NCBI GenBank assembly: GCA_003260025.2
Contig: QFZU02000016.1
Location: forward strand, 1-41,540
Direction of reading: 5' to 3'
Origin: Microbispora triticiradicis
GTDB taxonomy: Bacteria > Actinomycetota > Actinomycetes > Streptosporangiales > Streptosporangiaceae
Length of the DNA: 41,540 nucleotides
A program made the position numbers and the translations under genes. Numbering within the stretch: position 1 is the stretch's first letter; each line of letters opens with the position of its first letter. The notes under the pieces are model-generated. The model saw only the letters and a program-made list of their open reading frames with translations. It was not told where the DNA came from and made no database searches. Shown in pieces: positions 24,166 through 32,125 of this stretch.

Positions 24166-24208
24166 CCCCAAACTTCCCTGAGGTCACCAGTGGTAGGGTA
24201 GTTTAGGG
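24166..24208. promoter_or_regulatory. Inverted repeat upstream of the HTH gene
   Basis: CCCCAAACTTCCCTG (24166-24180) and TAGGGTAGTTTAGGG (24194-24208) match at 12 of 15 pairs, around 13 bases. The right arm contains a TAGGGT-like box close to the start of transcription expected for the gene at 24233. A candidate autoregulatory site. Confidence 0.45.
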
Positions 24209-24232
24209 AATCACGGGGAGAGGGGTGCCACG

Positions 24233-24688
24233 ATGCCACGGCAGCCGTACTCGGTCGAGCAGGTGGCCGAACTGCTGGGCCTGCACGTCAAGACCGTGCG
24301 CACCTACGTGCGCGACGGGCGCCTCAAAGCGGTGCGCATCGGCAAGCAGTACCGCATCGCCCCCGAGGACCTCGACGCCTTCCTGGGACACCCCGTGACG
24401 GCTCCGGCCACCGGGACGACCGGCCGGAGGCGCCACGCCGAGGCGTCCAGCATCGTGCAGGTAGACGCGATCACCCCCGACGCCGCGATGACCGTGGGCA
24501 ACACGCTGATCGCCGCCGTCAACGGGCGCGCCCCCGGCGGGCGGCCCCTGCGCGTCGAGACGATCTACGACGAGGAGCGGGCGAGCCTGAAGATCATCAT
24601 CGTGGGCGGCGTGGCCGACACCGCGGAGCTGCTGCGGTTCGTCACCACGCTGACCGAGGAGACCACGCCGGCCGAAGGCCCCGCGTGA
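24233..24688 (+). CDS. Excisionase/BldC-type HTH protein
   Basis: A 151-residue protein. Residues 5-50 are a MerR-like winged helix of the HTH_17 group (YSVEQVAELLGLHVKTVRTYVRDGRLKAVRIGKQYRIAPEDLDAFLG). A short linker leads to a second domain (about 70-145; SSIVQVDAITPDAAMTVGNTLIAAVN, LRVETIYDEERASLKIIIVGGV) with an alternating strand-helix pattern that looks ferredoxin-like, perhaps for ligand binding or dimerisation. No integrase gene is nearby, so it is more likely a host regulator than a phage excisionase. Ends 21 bases from the convergent dioxygenase gene. Confidence 0.82.
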   Translation: MPRQPYSVEQVAELLGLHVKTVRTYVRDGRLKAVRIGKQYRIAPEDLDAFLGHPVTAPATGTTGRRRHAEASSIVQVDAITPDAAMTVGNTLIAAVNGRAPGGRPLRVETIYDEERASLKIIIVGGVADTAELLRFVTTLTEETTPAEGPA

Positions 24689-24708
24689 ACGCCGGCCGGT
24701 AGCCCGGG

Positions 24709-25464
24709 TCAGCCGGCGAGGCCGAGCCCCGCCGCGCGGGCCAGGGGGGTGGCGGCGCCCGGGACGAGCGGCTCGGTCAGCATGAACGGCATCTGGGACA
24801 TGAACCGCGGCCGGGTGCCGTGGTGGGGCTGCGCGGCGTGCACCAGGTAGGGGTGGCACACGTAAGCGTCTCCCGGCAGCCCGGTGGCCAGGGCCACGGG
24901 CCGGTGGGCGCTCGCCTCGTCGATCAGCGGCGCGGCGGCGAAGAAGTCCAGCCCCCTCTCCCCGTGCGGTTCGAGCACGCGGGCGGTGTCGAGATGGGAG
25001 CCGACCCTGATGCGGGTCGGCGCGTCGTCGGGGCCGACCTCCGAGAACAGCATCAGCACGAGCAGCGTGCGGGACCTGGCGGTGACGGTTCCCCACGCGC
25101 CGCCGGGCCCGGGGTCGTTCTGGTCGATGTGCCAGCCGGTGTCCCCGGCGTCGGAGGGATGGGGGAAACGGATCGGCGTGTTGCCGATGGTTCCGCGAGG
25201 CTCCCAGCCGCCCTTCCCGGCGAGCAGGTCGAGCGCCTCGGCCAGCGCGGGACCGCGCACCGCCTCCCCGAACGGGCCGCGTCCCATCGGGTCGGGGGCC
25301 GCCCACACCACCGGCTGCGTCCAGTCGCCGGGCCGGTCGGGCGACAGCCCGACCTGCTGCCACAGCGCTTCCCTGATCCGGTCGCCGGTCTCCCGGGGGA
25401 AGGCCTCCTCCAGCTTGAGGAAGCCCTCGGCGACGAAACGATCGGCGTCGGTGTTGGTGACCAT
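24709..25464 (-). CDS. Phytanoyl-CoA dioxygenase (PhyH)-family protein
   Basis: A 251-residue Fe(II)/2-oxoglutarate oxygenase. The metal triad is visible as HxD in GWHIDQND and the distal His in HAAQPHHGTRPR, whose Arg should hold 2-oxoglutarate. VGSHLDTARVL precedes them as in the family. ATG at 25464 preferred by family length; the frame is open to a GTG at 25515. Relatives hydroxylate lipids, amino acids or natural products. No neighbouring pathway hints at the substrate. Confidence 0.85.
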   Translation of the reverse strand: MVTNTDADRFVAEGFLKLEEAFPRETGDRIREALWQQVGLSPDRPGDWTQPVVWAAPDPMGRGPFGEAVRGPALAEALDLLAGKGGWEPRGTIGNTPIRFPHPSDAGDTGWHIDQNDPGPGGAWGTVTARSRTLLVLMLFSEVGPDDAPTRIRVGSHLDTARVLEPHGERGLDFFAAAPLIDEASAHRPVALATGLPGDAYVCHPYLVHAAQPHHGTRPRFMSQMPFMLTEPLVPGAATPLARAAGLGLAG

Positions 25465-25585
25465 GCCGTGGACGGTAGCGATCACGGCCGTACGCGTCGA
25501 TCGATTTTCCGCCACCCGCTTTCGCCACCCCCCGCTTCGGGCGTCGTCTGCTGCCGCCGTCAGCCGGGGCGCCGTCTCCGGCCGG

Positions 25586-27412
25586 TCAGGCCGACTCGGC
25601 GCTGAGGGCCCGCGCCACCGGGCGCCGGGCCGCCATGCGTGCCGGCAGGGCGGTCAAGGCCGCCGTCACCAGCAGGGTCACGAGTGCGGCGGCGAGCATC
25701 CAGGAGACGGGCGGCATGATCACGTTCCGGGCGCCGAAGACCCCGCAGACTCCGATGCCCAGGGGAACGCCGGCCAGGGCGCCGGGCAGGGCGGGCAGGA
25801 CCTGGGCGGCCGACAGTCCCGCGGAGATCTGCCCGGGGGTGGCGCCGAGCGTGCGGGCGACGGCCATGCTCGCCCGGGTCTCCATGGCCGTGGTCCAGGT
25901 GAGCGTGAGGGTGTTCACGACGGCGAGAGCGATAAGCAGGACGACGACGGCGAGCATCAGCCGGCGGTCGAGCTCGCCCCGCAGGTTGGGCAGGGCGGAG
26001 GAGCCGTTCAGGCCGTAGCCCCTCTCCGCCTGGGAGTCGAGGGTCAGCAGGGCGACGATCGCGATCACCGTGGTGGCGGTGGACCAGGCCTGCAGCACGG
26101 CGCGGCCCGGCCGGCGGGCGGTCAGCCGCAGCCCGAGCAGCAGCGGGGTGGGCAGCAGCGCGGACAGCGCGGTGAGCAGTGGCCGGTGACGGGGCTGGTG
26201 CGCGGCGGCGGCCAGCGCCGTGACGGTCGCCGTACGCACGGCCCGCAGCGTGGGACGCAGCGTGGACAGCACCGCCACCGCCACGGCGAGGACGGTCGCC
26301 GTGGCGACGGCGGCGCCGCCGGGCCCGGCCGCGTCGCCGATCCGGCTGGCGGTGGGGCCGGCGATGCCGGGCACGGTCAGCCGGGCGATCACCAGCCCCA
26401 GCGCGTCGCCGATCAGCGCCAGCGCCAGGTGCTCGGTGAGCAGGACGGCGGCGATCAGGCCCGGGGTCGCGCCGACGGCCTTGAGCAGCCCGGCCCGGCG
26501 GGTCTGTTCAACCGCTCGTCCCGCGGCCAGCGCCGCCGCCCCGGTGACGGCCAGGAGGCCGAGCAGCCAGCTCCCGACGACCAGGATCGGCTGGCTGTTG
26601 CTGAGGATGACCGCGTCCTGCCTCGCGATGAACTGCCAGGTGTGCAGGTTCATCCTGGCGGTGGAGTCGTGGTGGGCTTCCTCGAAGGTCTCGGCGAAGG
26701 CCTCGGCGGCGACGGGGTCGCGCAGCTTGAGGTCGATGGCCGTGGTCACCGGCAGATCCCGGCCCGCGAGGGTCCGGGCGTCCGACCGGGTGAGCCAGAC
26801 CAGGCCGCTGGAGTCGCTGGGGCCGCCGTACGGGCCGATCTGCGCCGCCCAGGGGTAGATGGAGGTGGCCGCCGTCACCGCGATCCCGACGACGGGGTAC
26901 GACCGGCCGGCGATGGTGACGTGGTCGCCGACGCCGATGCCCAGCGCGGTGGCGAAGCCCCGTTCGACGACCGCGCCGCCGGGCCGTACCCAGCGGCCCG
27001 AGGTCACCAGCGGCCGGTTGACCGTGCCGGGCGTCTCGGCGAAGCCCTGCACCACCACGCCGGACGACACCGGGGCCGGCCCCGCGGGAGACCTGTCCGA
27101 ACCGCGCGTGGTGAGGTCGGCGTAGACGATGCGGTAGGGGCCGTGGTGGGCGATCACCTTGGGATCGTCCGCCAGGGAGGCCAGGGCCGAGGTCACGGCG
27201 GGGCCCGTGTCGCCGGAGAGCGCCACCACGTCCGGCCCGGCGGTGGCCGCGCGGGTCTGCTCGTACAGCGCCTCGCTCGCGCCGCGCAGGGACAGGCCCA
27301 GCGCCATCGTGGCGGTGGCCACGGCCACCGCGAGCAGCAGCATCGCGGCCTGGGCCCGGTGCCGGCGGACGTCGGCGAGGACGAGGCGGACGACGAGCAC
27401 GAGGGAGCCCAC
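25586..27412 (-). CDS. FtsX-domain ABC permease (long, two-domain)
   Basis: A 608-residue permease with about eight membrane segments in two blocks, each with an FtsX-like signature: RAVEQTRRAGLLKAVGATPGLIAAVLLTEH and TAMETRASMAVARTLGATPGQISAGLSAAQ. A large external domain (about 60-270) separates the first helix from the rest. GTG at 27412 begins 5 bases after the ATPase stop, with GGGAGGG upstream. With the ATPase it forms a BceAB/LolCDE-like exporter. These frequently confer tolerance to antimicrobial peptides. Confidence 0.9.
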   Translation of the reverse strand: MGSLVLVVRLVLADVRRHRAQAAMLLLAVAVATATMALGLSLRGASEALYEQTRAATAGPDVVALSGDTGPAVTSALASLADDPKVIAHHGPYRIVYADLTTRGSDRSPAGPAPVSSGVVVQGFAETPGTVNRPLVTSGRWVRPGGAVVERGFATALGIGVGDHVTIAGRSYPVVGIAVTAATSIYPWAAQIGPYGGPSDSSGLVWLTRSDARTLAGRDLPVTTAIDLKLRDPVAAEAFAETFEEAHHDSTARMNLHTWQFIARQDAVILSNSQPILVVGSWLLGLLAVTGAAALAAGRAVEQTRRAGLLKAVGATPGLIAAVLLTEHLALALIGDALGLVIARLTVPGIAGPTASRIGDAAGPGGAAVATATVLAVAVAVLSTLRPTLRAVRTATVTALAAAAHQPRHRPLLTALSALLPTPLLLGLRLTARRPGRAVLQAWSTATTVIAIVALLTLDSQAERGYGLNGSSALPNLRGELDRRLMLAVVVLLIALAVVNTLTLTWTTAMETRASMAVARTLGATPGQISAGLSAAQVLPALPGALAGVPLGIGVCGVFGARNVIMPPVSWMLAAALVTLLVTAALTALPARMAARRPVARALSAESA

Positions 27413-27417
27413 GCCGG

Positions 27418-28179
27418 TCAGCCCTCCCACTCGATCAAGCCGTCGAGCCCGCGCGGGGAGGAGCCCGCCAGCCGGGTGTCGTCGACGAACATGCCATCGC
27501 GCATCGACACCAGCCGGTCCGCGGTGGCCGCGACCCGTTCGTCGTGGGTGACGATCACAAGGGTCTGCCCCGCCGTACGCAGGTCCTCGAAGATCCTCAG
27601 CACGTCGAGCGTCGCCGCGGTGTCGAGGTTGCCGGTCGGTTCGTCGGCCAGCACGATCGGCGGCTCGTTGGCGAGCGCGCGGGCGATGGCGACCCGCTGA
27701 CGCTGCCCGCCCGACAGCCGCGACGGCAGATGCCGGGCCCGCGCGGCGAGCCCGACCCGTTCCAGCAGGAGGCTCGCGCGGCGCCTGGCCTCGCGCCGCG
27801 AGCGCCCGGCCAGCAGCACGGGCAGTTCCACGTTCTCGGCGGCCGTCAGCTCCTCCACGAGGTGGAAGGCCTGGAAGACGAATCCCACCGACCTGCGTCG
27901 CAGCCGGGCCAGAGCCCGCTCGCTCAGGGTGTCGACGCGCCGGCCGGCCAGCCACACCTCCCCGCGGGTGGGCCGCTCCAGCCCGCCCAGCAGGTGCAGC
28001 AGGGTGGACTTCCCGCAGCCGCTGGGTCCCATCACCGCCAGCGTCTGCCCCCGGGGCACCTCCAGGTCGACCTCGTCCACCGCGCGGACCCTGCCCTGCC
28101 CCTGTCCGTGCACCTTCACCAGGCCGCGGATCTCCGCCACCGGACCCGCCACCGGATCGGGCACACCCGGCACGTTCAT
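27418..28179 (-). CDS. ABC ATPase partner of the FtsX permease
   Basis: A 253-residue ATPase with Walker A GPSGCGKST, FVFQAFHLVEEL, signature LSGGQRQRVAIARA, Walker B IVLADEPTGNLD and switch His in VTHDERVA. MacB/LolD group. Its ATG overlaps the stop of the PadR remnant upstream (ATGA), indicating that a repressor-ATPase-permease operon existed before the regulator was damaged. Confidence 0.93.
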   Translation of the reverse strand: MNVPGVPDPVAGPVAEIRGLVKVHGQGQGRVRAVDEVDLEVPRGQTLAVMGPSGCGKSTLLHLLGGLERPTRGEVWLAGRRVDTLSERALARLRRRSVGFVFQAFHLVEELTAAENVELPVLLAGRSRREARRRASLLLERVGLAARARHLPSRLSGGQRQRVAIARALANEPPIVLADEPTGNLDTAATLDVLRIFEDLRTAGQTLVIVTHDERVAATADRLVSMRDGMFVDDTRLAGSSPRGLDGLIEWEG

Positions 28180-28361
28180 CCGCCCTCGACTTCGTCGTCC
28201 TCGTCACCGGCCGTCGCGTCGCCGCCCATGGCCCAGGCCCGCTCGCAGACCACGAGCCCCGCTTTTTCCAGCCGGGCCAGCGTCACGTAGATCTGGCCGT
28301 GGTTCATCGACTCGCCCAGCGGGCCGATGTAGTACTCGCCGGGAATCGGGCGGAAATCCCG
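28176..28361 (-). pseudogene. PadR-family regulator, C-terminal stump
   Basis: The frame ending at 28176 reads RDFRPIPGEYYIGPLGESMNHGQIYVTLARLEKAGLVV, the second half of a PadR winged helix, then a short acidic tail (DEDDEVEGG). The first helix and the start (typically LLALL...GPxHGY) are missing, and upstream of 28361 the frame has no PadR similarity. The first in-frame ATG (28307) would leave 43 residues. The normal PadR C-terminal dimer domain is also absent or short. A stump of the repressor of the ABC exporter, possibly leaving it unregulated. Confidence 0.65.
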
Positions 28362-28452
28362 ACCAGCGTGGGGGAGGGCGCTGGCTCCTGCGCGGATCAC
28401 GCCTGCTCTGTGCTGATCTGCCCGAGCACGGGCTGCGGACCTGTCGCAGCGA

Positions 28453-29274
28453 TCAGCGACCTCGTTCCCGGCCGAGGAAGCACGACAGGAGTCGCCTGAA
28501 GTCGTGCGGGTGCTCGATCGCCGGCACGTGCCCGCATCGGCCGAACACGTGCAGACGGACATCGGCCAGGTGTTCGAGCAGGGGCAGGGCCGCCGTCCCG
28601 AGCGGGGTGACTCGGTCCTCGGCGCCGTGGACGAGCAGCACGGGCGCGCGGATCCCTGCCAGCGTTTGCGCCGAGAGGGTGAGGTCGTCGGCCCAGCGTG
28701 CCCTGGGTGGAGGGAACAACGACGCGTATGCGGCCGCCCCCGCTTCCATCGCGGCCGCACGGGCAGCGACGGCCGACTCGGTCACGAGCGCCTGGTCGAA
28801 GACGAGGCGACTCAACATGTCCCGTGCCCCGGGCGGGCCGGCGGGGGCGGCCCAGAGCGCGTCGAGGTCGGCGGACAGCGGTGCTCCGGGGGCGCCCATC
28901 GTCGAGACCGCCACGACACGGGTGACCTGCTGGGGACGCGCGGCCGCCAACGCCAGCGCCACGGCACCGCCCATGGAGTGACCCACCACGGCGTAGCGCT
29001 CGACGCCGAGCGCGTCCATCAGGCCCGCGGCCTGCTCCGTCCACAGCCGGAGCCCGCCCCTGGAGCCCGCCGGGATCGGCGTGCGGCCGAACCCCGCCTG
29101 GTCGGGAGCAACCAGGTGCAAGGACGTGGCCAGCGCCTCTGCCGTCGCCGCCCAGGCTCCGGATCCGGTCGTACCGGGTCCGGAGCCGTGCAGCATCAGC
29201 ACCGCGGGCCCGGTGCCGCTCTCCAGGACGTGGACGGGTGAGCCGTCGACTGTGACGGTCCTAAGTGCCGTCAC
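28453..29274 (-). CDS. Alpha/beta-fold hydrolase
   Basis: A 273-residue hydrolase: oxyanion HGSGPG, nucleophile Ser in GHSMGG near residue 97, Asp in VHGAEDRV near 221, and His in GRCGHVPAIEHP near 249. The HGSGPG and helical-lid layout (residues 130-200) resemble MhpC/BphD-type C-C hydrolases, but lactonases and esterases share them. The GTG start has a poor ribosome site. It lies 19 bases after the truncated PfpI gene in the operon headed by the truncated GntR. Given the neighbouring hydroxyacid genes, a lactonase or ester role is worth testing. Confidence 0.88.
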   Translation of the reverse strand: MTALRTVTVDGSPVHVLESGTGPAVLMLHGSGPGTTGSGAWAATAEALATSLHLVAPDQAGFGRTPIPAGSRGGLRLWTEQAAGLMDALGVERYAVVGHSMGGAVALALAAARPQQVTRVVAVSTMGAPGAPLSADLDALWAAPAGPPGARDMLSRLVFDQALVTESAVAARAAAMEAGAAAYASLFPPPRARWADDLTLSAQTLAGIRAPVLLVHGAEDRVTPLGTAALPLLEHLADVRLHVFGRCGHVPAIEHPHDFRRLLSCFLGRERGR

Positions 29275-29293
29275 CGAGACACGTCCGGTGTGC

Positions 29294-29692
29294 TCATGCC
29301 GATGCGGAGTTGACGGACTTCGAGAAGACCTCCATCATCACCCTGCCGAACTGCGGCATGTCGGGCCAGCCGCGGCAGGAGACGAGGTTTCCGTCCACGA
29401 CGTCGGGTGCGTCGATGACCGTCGCGCCCGCGTTCTCCATGTCACCGGTGATGGGGGGGAAGCACGCCGTCTTCCGGCCCTTCAGCAGCCCGTACACCGC
29501 CGGCACCTGCGCACCGTGGCACACCAGCGCGATCGGGAGGTTGCGCGCGAAGAAGTGCTCGGTGATGCGCCTGACGTCGGCGTCGACCCGGATCCACTCG
29601 GGGGCACGTCCCCCAGGGATGATGAGGGCGTCGTAGCGCTCGACGTCGACCTCGGCCCAGGGCACGTCGACCGGCAGCTTCCGGCCGTTGAA
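29294..29692 (-). pseudogene. DJ-1/PfpI-family protein, N-terminally truncated
   Basis: The frame carries the last two thirds of a DJ-1/PfpI protein: FNGRKLPVDVPWAEVDVERYDALIIPGGRAPEWIR, the nucleophile elbow ALVCHGAQVPA with Cys in place, and VVDGNLVSCRGWPDMP. About 60-70 N-terminal residues, including the first strand and the acidic residue, are missing. Homology begins at 29692, exactly where the GntR reading frame loses homology in another frame. The only start nearby is a GTG at 29665. The active Cys remains, but the fold would be incomplete. Confidence 0.75.
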
Positions 29693-30302
29693 CCTCTTCG
29701 TGCTCGGCCATGGCCAGGTGAGTGACCTGGGTGTCGTGGAGAAGCCGGAACAGGTGCACGTGCGTGTGCAGGCGAGCGAGCGCCTCGCGGATGACCTGGT
29801 TCTCCGCGCTCAGGGCGACGAGATCGTGAAAAGCGGCGTCGCGCAGCCCGAAGGCGCCATAGGCCATGAGCCCGTCGCCACCCCCCTCCAGCTCCGCCAT
29901 CTCCTCCAGCATTCGTCGCAGGCCGGCCACCTGCTTGGAGGATGCGCGCTCGGCGGATCTGCGCGCCGCCGCCGGCTCGAGGAGAAGGCGGACCTCAAGC
30001 ATGTCCTCGAATCGCTGACGGGTGATCTGGGGGGGAATGCGATAGCCGGCGTGGGGCACACGCACGACCAGGCCCTCGGCCTCCATGCGGTTCAGAGCGT
30101 CTCGGATCGGCGTCTGCGAGACCCCCAGCTCTCGCGCCAGGACGTCGATCGTGACGCGGGAGCCAGGCTCGATCCGTAGCGACATCAGCTGTCCGAGCAG
30201 CGTGTCGTACACCTCGTCGGCAAGCCGGCCGCGAGATCTTCGCGGCGGCGTTCCGCCCGTCATGGCCCCACGGCGCCGCGCGGTCATCACTTCGTCGTCC
30301 AT
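29442..30302 (-). CDS. GntR/FCD-family regulator, C-terminally truncated
   Basis: The frame encodes 286 residues, but only the first 203 or so are GntR. The winged helix is at about 25-90 (RLADEVYDTLLGQLMSLRIEPGSRVTIDVLARELGVSQTPIRDALNRMEAEGLVVRVPHAGYRI). An FCD domain follows (FEDMLEVRLLLEPAAARRSAER, DAAFHDLV, LHTHVHLFRLLHDTQ) up to MAEHEEV, whose His should be the last metal ligand. The final helices are gone. The remaining 80 residues are an out-of-frame reading of the PfpI gene and are Arg-rich. DNA binding may survive; ligand response is doubtful. It faces the importer operon and was probably its regulator. Confidence 0.8.
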   Translation of the reverse strand: MDDEVMTARRRGAMTGGTPPRRSRGRLADEVYDTLLGQLMSLRIEPGSRVTIDVLARELGVSQTPIRDALNRMEAEGLVVRVPHAGYRIPPQITRQRFEDMLEVRLLLEPAAARRSAERASSKQVAGLRRMLEEMAELEGGGDGLMAYGAFGLRDAAFHDLVALSAENQVIREALARLHTHVHLFRLLHDTQVTHLAMAEHEEVQRPEAAGRRALGRGRRRALRRPHHPWGTCPRVDPGRRRRQAHHRALLRAQPPDRAGVPRCAGAGGVRAAEGPEDGVLPPHHR

Positions 30303-30694
30303 CGTGACGTGAGGCCTTTCTTACGTTTTCGGAAACCTGTTGAATTCGGTCGCAACGCTGCGGGATGTTGACGCCCCCACTCGGATCGTATAGGAAAGGT
30401 GGCGGATGCCAGCCATCCTTCACCCTCACGAAATCCCCCCGTCATCGCTCCGCTTCGATCAGTTGGAGCTCCAATGAGCATGTTCGACGTCCTGCTCGGT
30501 TCGCCCCCAGGCCGATAAGGACCAGAGGACTTCTCGACTGCTTGAAGCCCCATTACGTCGCGGCGTACCCGTGACGCCGGTCTGCGGGTCAGCCCTGCGA
30601 CAGCCGGCAACACGCCTGAACACCCCCCAGCAACTGCTCGGCGAACCACGCAGCAGGGCTCCAGAACCTCCCCACCCAGAAAGCAGGCAAGAAG
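30303..30694. promoter_or_regulatory. Divergent control region of the importer operon
   Basis: This 392-base gap has a perfect 12-bp palindrome TTGGAGCTCCAA at 30463-30474, a fair candidate for a GntR/FCD operator. TTGACG (30368-30373) and TATAGG (30389-30394) are 15 bases apart, too close for a good promoter. TTACG-TTTTCGG-AAAC near 30322-30336 may belong to the GntR promoter. I see no gene. Confidence 0.4.
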
Positions 30695-32125
30695 ATGCGG
30701 TATCCAAGGCGAATAGGACGACTGTCCGTGCCCGGTCGAACGGCGCGGCTGGCGACGGCGGCCATGTTGGTGGTCACGACCATGGCGGCCTGCGGCGGCG
30801 GCGAGGACGACGGCGCGAACGCGAGCGCCCCCAAGGCGCCGGCGACCATCCCGGAGCTCACCAAGGACCCGCTGACGCTCAGCTTCATCTGGTTCGACTG
30901 GCCCCCCGCCCACGCGCTGGAGGACTTCGCGAACGCGGAGTACACCAAGGAGCGGTCGAACGTGACCATCAAGGTCAAGACCGTGCCGAACGCGAACTGG
31001 CACGACGCGATGTTCACCCAGTTCGCAGCGCGCAAGACCGACTTCGACATCCCGATCCTGGACTCGCAGCACATCGGCGAGGCCGTGACGAACGGCAACA
31101 TCCTCGACATCACCGACTTCGTCAAGAAGAACATCGATGTCAAGGCCTACAACCCGTACCTCCTGGCGGCCTACGGCCAGTACCCCCAGGCGGAGACCGG
31201 GAAGCGCGACGAGAACGCCAGCCTGTACGGACTTCCGCTGCTCGGCGACACCTGGACGATGATCTACCGCAAGGACCTGATCGGCGACAAGCCACCGCAG
31301 ACCTGGGACGAGATGATCTCGGTCGCCGAGAAGTGCCAGGCGGACAACCCCGGCGTCAGCGGGCTGGCTTTCCACCAGGCCAACGGCTCCGACGCCGCGG
31401 CCGTGACCTACAACACGGTCAACGGCGTCTACGGCGGCAACCTCTGGGACGCCAAGTCGCGCAAGATCGACGGCGTCGTCAACGACGCCGCGGGCCAGGA
31501 GGCGATGGACGTCCTGGTCAACAAGATGAAGCCGCTGACCGCCAAGGGCTCCGGCAACTGGTTCATCGACGAGGTGAACGCGGCGGTCGCCCAGGGCAAG
31601 GCATGCATCGCGTTCAACTGGATCGCCGCGAGCGGCGGCCTGCTCGACCCGAAGCAGTCGACGCTCGGCACCACGCGGGAGCAGATTCTCGACAAGCTGG
31701 GTTTCGCCCCCCTGCCGAGCCAGAAGACGAACCTGGTGCCTCTCGGCGGCATGGGGATGCACGTGTCGGCCTACTCCCCGAAGGCGAACCAGGCCGAGGC
31801 CCTGAACTTCATGAAGTGGTTCGAGCGGGCTGACATCCAGAAGAAGTGGGCCGCCGCCGGTGGCGTGCCGTCGCGTACGGACGCCCTGGAGTCGCCCGAG
31901 TTCCTCAACGCCGGGCCGTTCAACAAGGTGTACACCGACTCGGTTTCGCGGATGCGGGACATGTGGAATGTGCCCGAGTACGCGCGCCTCATCGACATCG
32001 AGAACACCAACGTGAACGCGGCTCTCAACGGCGCGAAGAAGCCCAAGGACGCGCTCGACGACATCGCCAAGGAGCAGCAGGCCGTGCTCGACTCCAGCGG
32101 CCGCAAGGGCGGCGGCGGACTGTGA
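30695..32125 (+). CDS. ABC importer solute-binding lipoprotein (family 1)
   Basis: A 476-residue SBP. Signal peptide with lipobox MAAC near residue 33, an acidic linker, then a family 1 binding fold (PLTLSFIWFDWPPAHALEDFANAEYTKE, LYGLPLLGDTWTMIYRKDLIGDK, AFNWIAASGG, PLGGMGMHVSAYSPKANQAEALNFMKWF). Family 1 proteins bind sugars, polyols and glycerol phosphates. The size and sequence resemble members of operons with two ATPases, such as the rhizobial glycerol (Glp) system. It leads the importer operon; its TGA overlaps the first permease GTG. Confidence 0.92.
   Translation: MRYPRRIGRLSVPGRTARLATAAMLVVTTMAACGGGEDDGANASAPKAPATIPELTKDPLTLSFIWFDWPPAHALEDFANAEYTKERSNVTIKVKTVPNANWHDAMFTQFAARKTDFDIPILDSQHIGEAVTNGNILDITDFVKKNIDVKAYNPYLLAAYGQYPQAETGKRDENASLYGLPLLGDTWTMIYRKDLIGDKPPQTWDEMISVAEKCQADNPGVSGLAFHQANGSDAAAVTYNTVNGVYGGNLWDAKSRKIDGVVNDAAGQEAMDVLVNKMKPLTAKGSGNWFIDEVNAAVAQGKACIAFNWIAASGGLLDPKQSTLGTTREQILDKLGFAPLPSQKTNLVPLGGMGMHVSAYSPKANQAEALNFMKWFERADIQKKWAAAGGVPSRTDALESPEFLNAGPFNKVYTDSVSRMRDMWNVPEYARLIDIENTNVNAALNGAKKPKDALDDIAKEQQAVLDSSGRKGGGGL

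Noticed and set aside
24884..27700. 938-codon open frame on the plus strand
   Set aside because: Opposite the PhyH and FtsX genes; Gln/Gly/Arg-rich without any recognisable fold.
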